NCBI GenBank assembly: GCA_022764045.1
Contig: JALERU010000049.1
Location: 1 to 64,000, forward strand
DNA: 64,000 nucleotides
Source of the DNA: Clostridiales bacterium
GTDB taxonomy: Bacteria > Bacillota > Clostridia > Oscillospirales > Oscillospiraceae
Direction of reading: 5' to 3'
Below the pieces are notes generated by a model. The model had not been told where the DNA came from. It saw only the letters and a list, made by a program, of their open reading frames with translations, and made no database searches. This document shows, one piece after another, positions 27,235-39,200 of this stretch. The translations under genes and the position numbers were made by a program. Position 1 is the stretch's first letter, and each line of letters begins with the position of its first letter.

Positions 27235-30200
27235 TTACTTTTTCCAGGTCTCTGCCGTGTAGTCCTTGTTGATGGTGAAATCGTGCTCGGTGGTCGCCTC
27301 TGCGATCTGATACCAGGCCCAGTGGGCGTTGGTCACATCCGGGAAGACACGGCCCTCTCCCCGGTCGATGGCGTCATTGTCGCACAAGCGTCCCAGCATG
27401 CGGTTGGTCATGGTGGCGGCCTGGGCCCGGGTGATCAGGTCATCCGGCCCGAAGAGGTTGCCGCCATAGCCGCTCACCCAGCCGTAGGAGGCCACCACGT
27501 TGATGTACTGGTAAGCCCAATGGCTCTCCGGCACGTCCACAAAGGTGGTCTTGGCTGCCGTAGTCTTCTTGCCAAAGCGGGTGGCGATGGCAGAGAACTC
27601 CGCCCGGGTGATGGCCCGCTCCGGTTCATAGCGGTCGCTGCCCACGCCGTTGATCATGCCCATGGAGGCCAGGGTGTTCACCGCCTGGGCATACCAGGCG
27701 TTCTCGGGCACATCCTCAAACTGGACGGTGATGGGAACATCCTTCTTCAGCAGCAGGTTGTAGAACATCTGGGCTACCTCCGCCCGGGTAATGCTCCGCT
27801 CCGGCCCGAAGGTGCCGTTGGGATACCCAAAGAGGAAGGGGTCATGATCCTTGGTGTTCAGGATGGACGAGACCCCGGTGTCGTCGGGGGTCACCGGCTT
27901 GGGGTCCGGGTCGGGAGTGGGGGTCGGCTTCGAGCTGGAGATTTTGGTGAAGGTCACCATCACATAGGTGTCTTTGGTGATTTTCGTGATGGTATAGCTG
28001 TTTGTGCTGTCCAGCGTCACCTCTGCGCCGTTCACCGTGACCTTATCCAGTTGGTAGCCACTGTTTACGGTGACTGTGACCGTGAAATCGCTGCCATGGG
28101 CCACTGTTGCGGAAGGAGTAATGCTGCCGCCGGTACCCGCCTGGGTATAGACTTGACAGGTCTTAGTGGCAAACACGGCGTACAAGGTAGTGTCTTTGGT
28201 GATCGTGATGTTCGGATCTTGGATTGTGGTCGTACTATCTTTATTCTCTGACCAGCCACAGAACACATAGCCGTCCTTCAAATCATAGGGCTGGAGTGCC
28301 TTGATGTTCACAGTGCTGCTGGGCTTGAAGAACATTTCACTGGGCAGAGTGGCGATCTGATCTCTGGTGCTGGAGCCGGCAACTGTGAAATCGAAGTTCA
28401 TCTTGTAGAAAACGCTCATTGCCTCCGGGGTTGCCCACACGGCGAAGAGCTTGACGTCCTCACTGCCCATCAGGAAGGTGCCGTCCTTACCATACAGGAT
28501 CTTCACTTGGCTGAGGTCTGTTAGGGTATCCTTATACTCTACCGTACTCCAGCCGGCGAACTGTGCGCCCTCTTTGGTCAGGTCTTTGCCCTCCAACACC
28601 TTAACGGTTTTGCCGGGGCTGTAGGTATTGTTATCTACTGGCGCCGTTCCCGTGCCGCCGTTGAGATCGTAGGTCACAGTGTGGGCCACATTCGCCGTCC
28701 ACATGGCGTACAAGGTGGTGTCGCCAGTGATCGTGAAGGTCGCGCCGGGCTGGTAGAGTGTTCCCTTCCCGTCCGCCTGGGTGTTCCAACCGTTGAAGGT
28801 ATAGTCCTCGCGGGTCAGGCCGTTTTTGACGGTGACAGTGGCGTCCTTTTGGTACGCTGTATTGTCCGTGGGAACAGTAACACCTTCTGCGCCGTTTGCT
28901 TTATAGGTCACAGTGAAGGTTTTGTTTGCCGTCCACTGGGCCATAAAGGTTACATTGGCATCACCAACCGTATAGGTTTTAGTACCATTCTTGCCATAGA
29001 CTGTATCCTCCCCGTCGATTTTCCAACCGTCGAAGGTGTAGCCCTCGCGGGTGGGTTCGTCGGTAACGATAGTGTGCGTCGCATCCTTTCCAAGGAGGAA
29101 AGCGGTCGATGCGATCTTACTATCCTCGCCGCCGTTGGCCCGGTAGGACAACAGGCGGTGGGTAAGGAGCAGTTCATTCTTGACCCACAGCGGGGATAGA
29201 TCCACGTTGTCTGTCAGGGTTAAACTCTCTCCCGGCTGATACAGATGACCCAGGTCGCCGTCACCGATGTCCTCTGCGGTGTTAAAGATTTTTTCTTTCT
29301 CACCAGGCGTCCAGCCCAGGAAGGTGTAGCCCTCTTTCGTTAAGCCCTCAGAGCTTCTCAGTTCCACCGGATTACCGCGCTCCACAGGCTCGCTTTCTTC
29401 TGTCGTACTATCCGACAGATGGTACGTCACCTTAACCTTTCCGATCTCTGTCCACACAGCGGTGAGGGTGGTATCGCCAGTGATCGTGAAGGTCTGGCCG
29501 GGTTGGTATGTCGTGTCGTTCAACTTCCAGCCGGCAAAAGTGTAACCATCGCGGGTCGGGCCCTTTAGAACGGTGACAGTGGTATCAGGTAGGTATTGGC
29601 CGTTGTCCGTAGGTCCATCCTGGCCGCCATTGGCCTCATAGGTCACAGTATACCTGGCTTCCTCATAGTCCGGCTTGCCGTTGCCATTCTCATCCTTCGC
29701 CCACAGGGCGTAGAGGGTGGTGTACTTCGTTACGCCATCAGGTTTTTTTACCTCGTATTCACTGCCAGGCAAATGATTCACTTTCGGGGGTGTCGTCAGT
29801 AACTTCTCCGGATTTTCCGTCCACCCCAGGAACACTGCACCATTGCGTGTTGGAGCATCATTTTGTGCACCTGCCAGTATGACCTTGTCACCGACCTTAC
29901 ACTCCTGCGCGGCGGGCGCGCCAACACCGCCGTTGGCGTCGTAGATCAGCAGGATATTGCCCTCCAGGAAGTCGGGGACTTCATTGTTGTCGCTGTCCGC
30001 GCCCCACACAGGGTACAGGTTGAAGGCCCCGTTGCTGGGGTTGCCCACATAGAAGCTGGCGCCTGTGGCATACACGCTGCCCAGCTTCACATAGTCGCTG
30101 AGGTTGTCTACGGCGTATTTAACGGTGTCTTCGCCTTGCCCATTTTGGGCCTGCGCCGTGGGGGTCCAGCCCATGAAGACATACTCCACATTGTCTTTCT

Positions 30201-33200
30201 TATACGTCAGGCTCCCCTCGTCTTTTGCCGTAGCCATCGCGCCGATGAGATAGGTCTGATCGTCCGTGGGAGGGGTACCCGTAGCAATACCCTTGTCATA
30301 GACCACCTTCACCGTGCTTTGCACCACGTCTGCCCGGCCGTCTCCGTCGGTGTCGTAGCCCCAGATGGCGTAGAGGGTGGTGAGCGTTTTCTCCGGCCTC
30401 AGGGTCTGGCCGGCATAGATCATCGCGGGCAGGTTGTCGCCCTTTTTGTAGATCTTCCCGTTGTCGTTCTCCTGGGACCAGCCCACGAAGAGGACGGGAT
30501 ACTCTTTGTCACCCACTGTGCTCTTATCGTGGGTCATGCCGCTGCCCGAAGCCACGCTGAAGGTTCCCTGGCTGTGGGCATCCGCAGGCAGACTCTCGGC
30601 ATTGCCGCCGTTGGCGTCGTACTTCAGGGTGTACTGCATGGGGCCGATTTGGAACGTTTTTGTTGTGGTCCCGGTGTAGTTGCCCATGCCGGTGATGGTA
30701 ACTTTGGCCGTGGCCCCGGGCTGGACGTTGTCGGTAACGCTAATGGTGTAGTCTTTGCCGAGTTCCAGCGTTTTCTCGCCGTCCTCGATAGTCAGCTTGG
30801 GTACCACAGCGTTGCCGGTGTAAGGTTGCTCTGGAATAGCGGAAACCATACTGTTTTCGATTGTCTTTGGTGTGACCACTACTGTGGTAGAACCAAAAGC
30901 AGCAGTCGGCGTATCTCCAACTGTATCGCTATACTCAGCCTGGATTACGTAAGTACCCGCATCACCAGTTTTGAACGAAGCTATATCATCCGTTTTTGTT
31001 ACCTCGATAGTTTGGCTACTTCCCGCCGTTGGATAACAAATTACAGTGTAGCTTGCAGCAGAAGTCACATCCTTCTCACCAAACATTGCTGTCAGCGTTG
31101 CGGTTCCTCCGTCTGGGTTGTAGACCCCACCGCCATTCGCAGTCAGTGCAAGGTAGCTTCCCTCCTTTACCACCATGAAGGGCAGTTTGATGCTTTTGCT
31201 ATAGTTGGTTCCCTTAGCAGTTACTATAGCATAATAGCTGCCTACCGAATCTTGTGTAATTGCTGTATTGGGTCCGACTTCGGTTCCGTCCTGCTTATAA
31301 TATTTCACAGTAAAATGTGTATTCGGATCAAGCTTCTCAGACCCTTTCTCCTTCCAGTAAGTCACCTCCGGCACAGGCCAGGTTGCTCCATCCTTTGCCT
31401 CTACATAGGCAATGGTAGCAACAATGCGCTCTGCGGCGGTTTGATTCCCGGTGCCAATCGCTTTCTTCTGGATCGTCAACACCGGGTTATCCTTTAGCTC
31501 ACTATTCTTCAAATGAATCGTATAGTTTGGCCCAGCCGAAAGGGTGCTGCCTTCATCCAGGTTCAGCGCATAAGTACCTGCGTTCTCGCCAGCAACTCTG
31601 CCCGGTTTCCCGGTGACATTGATTCCTTGAAGTGGTTTATACTCACTGGGATCGTCTACTCCACCTTCTTCTGTAGACTTTTCGTACACCTCATAGCTAT
31701 ACTCCGGGTCATTCTCACCATAGACCTTTACGGTGTTCCCCACCGCCACATAGATGTCCTTGGGCTCGATCTCAAACTTCACCGCCCGGCTGCCGGTGTA
31801 GTTGCCGGCGCCCACGAGCACTGCCGTGGCCGTACCCGCGTTGGTGTTGTCGATATAGGTCAGGTTGTAGTCGGTCCCGTAGGTCAGCTCTGCGTGCGGC
31901 GTAAGCCCACCGGTGCTCAGTCCAGCGTAGGTAACATCATTTAGGCCGCCGCTAAAGGTAATCGCTTTGCCAGTGTAGGTCTTCCCCGCAATAGGATCGA
32001 CCTTCACATCGGTAGTACCACCGTCGGTATTCCCTTCCGCCAAATCCTTGGCCTTCACCGTAAAGGTCGCCTCACCAAACGCCCCCGCATAGTTCCCCGT
32101 GCCGTTGACGTGGATGGTGTAGGTACCCGCGTTGATAAACTCTGTGGAAGCGCTGGCAAATGTCTCGCTCTCCGTCACCGTTTTCCCGGTGGTGTCGGTG
32201 TAACTGTAGGTCATGGAGTAGTTGTTGCTGTTGAGGGCCGCGCCGCCCTCGGTCTTTACGGTAACCTTGGGCCGGTAGGCGTCGGCCTTATAGGTGACCT
32301 GATTGTCGGGGATCTCCACCTGCAACGTCTTGCCGGCGGTCACCACGGAGAAGGTCTGCTCCAGCTGGTTGGTGTAGTTCCCCATGCCGGTGATGACCAC
32401 CTTATACTCTCCCACCGCAATGGGCGCAGCGGAGAGCTGCGACCAGTTGGGGGTCTCCGTTGTCCCGTTGTTCCGATAGTAGGTCAGCGTGTAGTCCCTG
32501 CTCTCATGGAGGGTCTGGGTGCCCAGAGAGGCCAGTGGCGCTTGGAAGGTCAGGCTCTCCAGCGGGGTCACGGGGTAGCCGGTGTACTCCACCTGGTTTT
32601 TGCAGGTTACCTTAATCCCATCGGCGGGCTGTTCCGGCTTGGGGTCGTCATCCTCCACCTCGCACAGGCTCTTGGGATGGATGGAAAACATGGTGTCGCT
32701 GGACACGGTAAGGATGTAGTTCGGCCCTGCGGTGAAGGTGTTCAGGGAGTAATAGTAGTTGCCCACGTCCTCGCCTTCCGCGCGGTAGAGGGTGCCAGTG
32801 GGATAGTTCTCCGGTTTCTCTTCATCATAGAGGAAGAACCCAGACTCGCCAATTTCCCCGGCCGCGCCGTCCCGTTCATTTTCGCCCACCAGGGTGCTTA
32901 GGTTTGTTTCATAGGTAAACGTGGGGATGTCGTCGCCGTAAATCTTGCTGTTGTCCTTCACCGTAACCGTCACCGGCCGGGGGGTGACGCGCATAAAGAA
33001 GTAGCCAAACTTGTTCGGGTCTTTCTCCTGGGTCATCTTCACCACATAGCCGCCCATGTCCAGGATCTTGTATTTTGCGGGGACTAGGGTACTATCATCT
33101 CCGTCGCTGGTTTTGTAATAATCCTCCAAGCTGGCGATCTTCACCTCGTAGTTGTCAAAGCTGGGCTCCAACCGGTTTGCCTCTCTCTTCACTTCCTCAA

Positions 33201-36200
33201 TGTTCAGGTCCTGGAAGTTCAGATACCCAAACAGGTCGGTGGCCTGGTAGACGTACTCGTTGTTGCTGTCCTCAATCTTCAGATCACCATTCGGGAGAGT
33301 CACCGTTTTGACCTCAACCGTTTTTGTGCCCGTGTAGTTGCCTTGTCCGTTGAATGTAATCTGATCCGGGTTGTTCTCACTTCCCGGCTTCCCGTCTTCC
33401 GTAAGGAATATTTGCTCATAATCCCCGCCGGGAGAGAGCATCATGCCGTTGTAGGTGAGCACCGCTCTGGGCCGGGTGATACCCAGGTTATAGGTGGAGA
33501 CGTCGATTACCACCTTGGGGTGATCCACAATCTCCTCCACGTCCTTGTTATCAAGGCTTTTGGGATGCACGGTAAAAGGAATCGAATCCGTACCGCTATA
33601 GTTCCCCTTACCGGCCACAACAATTCTATAGGTGTCCGCATTGAGGATCAGGTTGGTGGCTACAAGTTCTGGCTCCGTCGTAGTGCTGCCGGTGGCAGGT
33701 TTGACTTCTCGGTATATCGACACCGTATAATCCCGGCCCTCCACCAGGATTTTGCCGCCGCTTCCTTTAACGGTCAGCTTGGGGTCAATCCGCTTGCCGG
33801 TGTAGATGGCTCCGTTCTCAGGCTCAACCTTTACAATGTCAATCTCATTCTGCCCAATCCTGATGGCGCCAATGGCCACATACTTGCCGGTACCATCGGT
33901 GGCCACCAACACGTGGCGGCCTGCATCCCGGGCCGGATCGTCAGGCAGGCCCACCTGGAGGGTGTACTGGGCGGCGTTCAGGCGCTCCGGTGTACTATCA
34001 CCGCTTTCCGATTTTTTCACCACCCGGAGGCTGTTGCCCGTGCTTCCTTCAAAGGTTTCGTCGTACATCTTCACGTCGCCGTCTACATAGATGTTCCCGT
34101 TGTAGGGCACGTTCAGAGGATCGGTTCCCCATTCCGCGTCTTCACCGTTCTTCGTCTGAATCGCCATGGTCAGCGGCTTTTCGGTGATGAGCAACGCCTG
34201 GTGGCCGGTGGCGGTGGCGCTGTAGTTGGGATCGGCCGCAAGGTCGATTCCCAGCGCAGTTGTCGCATTGGTAGAATTTTTTCCATCATAGGGATGAATC
34301 TCGATGGTATACAGCCCCTCGGCGCAGGGCAGGCCGTTGTCACCCACCTTAGCGTTGCTGTCGGCGGGGACGAAGGTGTAGGTTACGTTGTTCGTGCCCA
34401 GCTTGTTGCCGTAGATGTCGGTGATTTTCAAGCCATCGTCAGCTTTCTCGCCCTTGATCAGCTTCAGAATCGCAGCCTTGACCGCATCGGAGTCCGTCTC
34501 CACATTCTGAATGACCACATTGTTGGTCATCTCCGGGTTCAGCCGCCCGGTGTAGGGGGTGATTGTAAAGAGCTGCCCCTTCCAGCCGGAGACGCCGGTG
34601 TAGTTGACGCTCTGGCCCTCAATGGCGGCCACTTCCACCGAGTAGGTCCCCACACCCTGGCCGTCGATCTTTTGGACGGAGGGCTTTTTACCATCAAGCT
34701 CCACGCCGTACCACGAACCGGTGGCGGTGTAGTAGGTTTCATCGGCGTAGTAGTAGGTGGTGCCGCCGATTTCCCCGGCCTTGTTTCCTTCCGTCCCTTG
34801 CGTCGTCAGCTTCCGGTAATACACCTGCAAATCGTCGCCGCTGGTGAGGTTCAGGTTGGTGTGGTTATCCCGCACCCGCACGGTGCCCCCGCGGGAGGTG
34901 TTGCCGCCCTCCTGGCCCTTCGGGCCGATGTAAGAGGCGGTGTCCGGCGTCACGGAGGTGATGACCACCGACTCATCGCTGACCTTTTTCCGATGGATGG
35001 TCAGCTCGCTCAGGCCGCTGATGGAAGAGGCGCTGTTGTCGGCGCGATATTTGTCGTTGACCTTCCAGTAGTCGGCGTAGGAGGCCGCGTACTCATCGCC
35101 GCCGGTGAAGGAGCTGGTGAGGTAATAGATGTGATCATCGCTCGCCGGGAAGACCGGGTTGGCGTCGGTGCCGGTGTAGCGGTACAGCTTCGCCTCACCG
35201 TTGAACTGCACCCGGGCGGTGAGGACGCGGTTCTTCACGCCGTCCACCACCTGGGCCATGGTCACCGTGACCACGCCGTTGGCGTTGTTCACCGGGTTGC
35301 CGTAGGCGTCCTTCAAAACGGTGTCGATGGCCAGGGGGTGCGTTTTGTTGTCGTAGCCGTAGGCGCGCTCGTAGATGTAGTAGATGGGGTAGTAGGTGTC
35401 TTTCTCCATATCCTGTTTATTATTAGTTCCATCCGTCGGCTTCTCCGTGCGAATATTTTCATCCGTGGCATTGCCGTCTTTACTGTGCTCGGTGCACACC
35501 AGCCGGGGGATGACGTCCTTGACGCGGGGATAGAGGTAGCCGTCGGTGCCGATGAACCAGTTGGGGGCGTCGTCGCCGTCATTAGTATAGTTGCTCTTGT
35601 CCGTTGTCACCGAGTCTGCCAGCGCAAAGTGGCTGCGCAGGTTGTGGCCGGTGGTGCTGGCCGCCCGTTCAACATCGCCTTGAATCACCCGGCGTTCTGT
35701 GTATTTATTCTCGCTGACCAGACTACCCAGGTCCGTATAGATGGTGGCGGCGAGGTCGTCGCCCTCTGCGGAGGCATCGTACTCCGGCCAGGCCTTGTGC
35801 TCCAGGGCAGTGATGCAAGCGTTCCCATCTGCCAGCAGCACCTTCCCGGCGTGGCTGTCTTTGTCCATCTCCAGCGTGCCGCCGTTGGTTGCTGTAGTAG
35901 CGTTCACTGTCACGGCGTAGTTGCCATTTACATTCAGGGTGGCCTCGTTCAGGGTCAGTTTGCCGGAATTGCTTACCACAAACTGGCTGGTGGGATCTGC
36001 TCCGGCTGCTGCGGCGGCCACGCCGCCGGTTACGGTGCCGTTTTTCAGGGTCAGGTGGTAGTTGCTCAGGGTCTGCTGGGGCATGCCCTGGAGGTCCAGG
36101 GTGAAGTTGTTCAGGTCGAAGATGACGTTGGCGTTATCTGGCAGCCGAGCAAAACCCATGGTTACGCCAGTATTGCCGTAGTAGTGGACCGTGTTGTTCT

Positions 36201-39200
36201 CACCTGCCGTCAGCGGGGTGATGGTGCAGGTGTCCCAATCCTTCTTTGCATACTCGCCCGTTTCGGCATTCATCACATTCGCCATGCGGATGAAGGCGTG
36301 GTCCATGGTGTCGTAGTATTCGGTGAGGACAGGGTCGGTTTTGTTCTCGCCGTCCTTCGCTGTCATCTTCAGCTCCACCGCCGGAGGCGCAAATTTTGCT
36401 ACGATGAGGATGTTGTCCGTGCCGCCGGTGTAGGTTAATACATCAGTTGTTGTATCATAACCCAGCTTGCCGGTCAGATCATTTTCTGTAACGCCATCAC
36501 GATATTTCCAGCCAGTCGGAATACCGGTGGTCGGATATTCCAAGTTTCCATTCAGCGTGATTTTCTCAAAGGTCGCATCCGCCATGGGCTTATAGATGAA
36601 CTGGCCGAAGACCCGTTCACCCTTTTCCTGATCCGGGTTACTGTTGACGGCGGAACGGTCGGACTTATAGATGGTCAGGGATTTCAAAATGCCCTTCTGG
36701 TGGCCCTTGTCGTCGGTTACCGGGTTGAGATTCAGGCTCATCTTCATGCCGGTGGAGAAGTAGGACTGCTGCCCGTCGCTGGAGCTGGTCAGGCCATCCG
36801 CGCTCAGCTTCACGCTGCCGATCTCGGACTTCACCGGGTTGCCGTCTTCAACCGCCCCGTCCAGCTCATTTAGCGTGACAGCCAGGTAGTTGTTGGTGGT
36901 AAAGTCGGCCACCAGGGTTAGGTTTTTGCTCTCGTTATAGGTTGAACCAGCGGTTAGGCTTCCGCTATTCGGAGCTAACGTCACATTGCCGTTGTCCACC
37001 TCCGCCATCAGCCAGCGGCCCAGGCTCTTGCCGGGTTCAATCTGCAGAACGCCGGTTTTTCCGTCTTCGTCCTTTAATTGGTTGGCCGTGTCCCAGCCCA
37101 AAATGGTGTAGTTCTGCCCCGGCACCACCATGTCTGTTACGTGGTGGGAACCCAGTTCGTCAGCTTCCTTCAACCGGTCATAGTAGGTGATGGTGTAGTA
37201 GTTCAGCTCGATGATGTTGGTTTCCCCTTGCGCACTGGAAAGCGCCATGGGAAACCCCCGGTAATGGGCCGTCTTTTCATTGTCCTGCGTCAGTAGGATA
37301 GCATACTGATCCTTGCTTGCCATCTGGATGATGTTGGTACCCAGCGCAGTCTCCCGGGAGTTGATGGTCAGCTTGTTCTCGGGGGTCTGGTTGGTTCCCT
37401 TGTAGGCAGCGGTCAGCTCAACCACATGCCCCTGCTCCAAATACAGCCGGTCGTTGCCGCTGGCGTAGGCGCCCTGGTCCAGAAGCAGGGTGCCACGGTT
37501 GTAGACGCCGCCGCCGAAGCCGTTGATGGTGTCGTTGTCGCCAGAGGTCAAGTGGTTGTTGTTGATCCGGGCGTTTTTCAGGGTCAGCTTGCCGAAGGAG
37601 CCGGCCACATCTGTGCCCAAGTCCTCGTCTTTTGGATCAATTACCCCTGTTTTCTGGTCGGTATCGGTTGTCGTCGTCTTTACGCAGTCAATGTACGCGC
37701 CGCCGCCGTAGGTGGCGGTGTTGTCCTGCAGATCGGCGCTTTCCAGGGTCACCTCGGAGTAGGCCCCCGCGTAGATGCCGCCGCCATAGACGGCGGTGTT
37801 CCCGGCCACGTCGCTGGAAATGGTGACGGTAACCTTTTTATCTGCTGCGCCCATGGCAGCCAGGCCACCGCCGATGGTTGCCTTGTTGCCGGTCAGGGTG
37901 AGCTGGTTTCCGATCTCCAGGGCGTTGTTCGTATTCACGTTGCCGCTGGTGAAGATACCGCCGCCCATGCCTTTCAGGATGGTCCCGGCGGTGAGCTCCC
38001 CGGCGGTGTTGTTGGTGATGGCCGTCGGGCCGGTGAAGGTCACTTTGCCGCCATACTGGGCCAGGCCGCCGCCGTTTGCCTGGGACCAGTTTTTGGTGAT
38101 GGTCACGCCGCCCAGCTTGGCTTTGACGTCTTTAGCCAGATACAGACCGCCGCCGCAGCCGGGGTTGTCACAACCGGTACTTGTAGGTTCACTTTCACTA
38201 TATCCGCTGATGGTCAGGTCATAGGCTTTGTTCTTCGTGGCCGCGCCGTTTCCTTGCACGGCCGCGTTGCCGGAGATGGTGCCGCCGGTGAGGTTCAGCT
38301 CACCGCCCAGACCGGCAACCGCGCCCCATTCGCCCCGGTTGCCGGAGATGGTGCCGCCGGTCATTTTGAATGTACCACTTTCAACATTCACCGCGCCCGC
38401 GCCGTAGTAGTATTTGGGCTGGCCGTGGTAGAGGGGGTCTTTCCCCTCCTCTATGGCTTTCATTTGTTTTGTCTTATCGTAGCGGGGCATAGCGCCGGTG
38501 TTGTCGGTCAGGGCGCCGCCCTTCATGTTGAAGATGCCCTTGTTATACACTGCGCCCGCCAGGGGGCTGACGCCCTTGGAAATGGTGGCCCCGTCCATCA
38601 TGGTGAAGGTACCCTGGTTATACACCGTGCCGGGGGTCGTGGTAGATTTGTTGGTGTGCTTGGTCAGGGTCACGCCGCTGTGGATGGTGGCGGAGGCGTC
38701 CTTCTCCACCTTCAGCATGGGGCCGTCCACAGGGTAGGAATAGTTGCCGTCGAAGACCAGGGAGCCGTAGCCCATGCCCAGTTGGGTCTCCTGGCCGAAG
38801 TGCAGGGTGCTGCCGTTCTTGACCACGATGGCAGCGGAGGTGTCGGTTGCTGGTTCTGTTCCCGTTTCCTTGTTCAGCTCCAGCGCGCTGGACAGGGTGA
38901 TGGTGTAGTCGTTACGGACGTTGTAGTTATAGGATGTTTTATAATATGTTTCTCCGTTACTCTCTACCTTGTTACTGTCATCCCCACTCTCCACCAGGAA
39001 ATCGCCGCTCATCACATAGTAGCCGTGCTCGTCCTTGTGCTGCTGGTCAAAGTAGCAGGTGCCGCCGGACATACTGGACGCCACGCCCGCCGAGCTGGTG
39101 CTCTCGGCCAGCAGAGTGATTTCCTTTGCTCCGTTCTTGCCCAGCACAGCGGAGTCCATCATGGTGGCGTTGTAGAAGATGTACAGGGTGTCGCCGTCCT

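Noticed and set aside
33343-36438. 1031-aa plus-strand ORF (and 704-, 544- and 357-aa ORFs) opposite the giant surface-protein gene
   Set aside because: Antisense to a gene with signal peptide and recognisable domains; the translations are low-complexity V/G/H/R-rich shadows of repeated codons and show no family motif.
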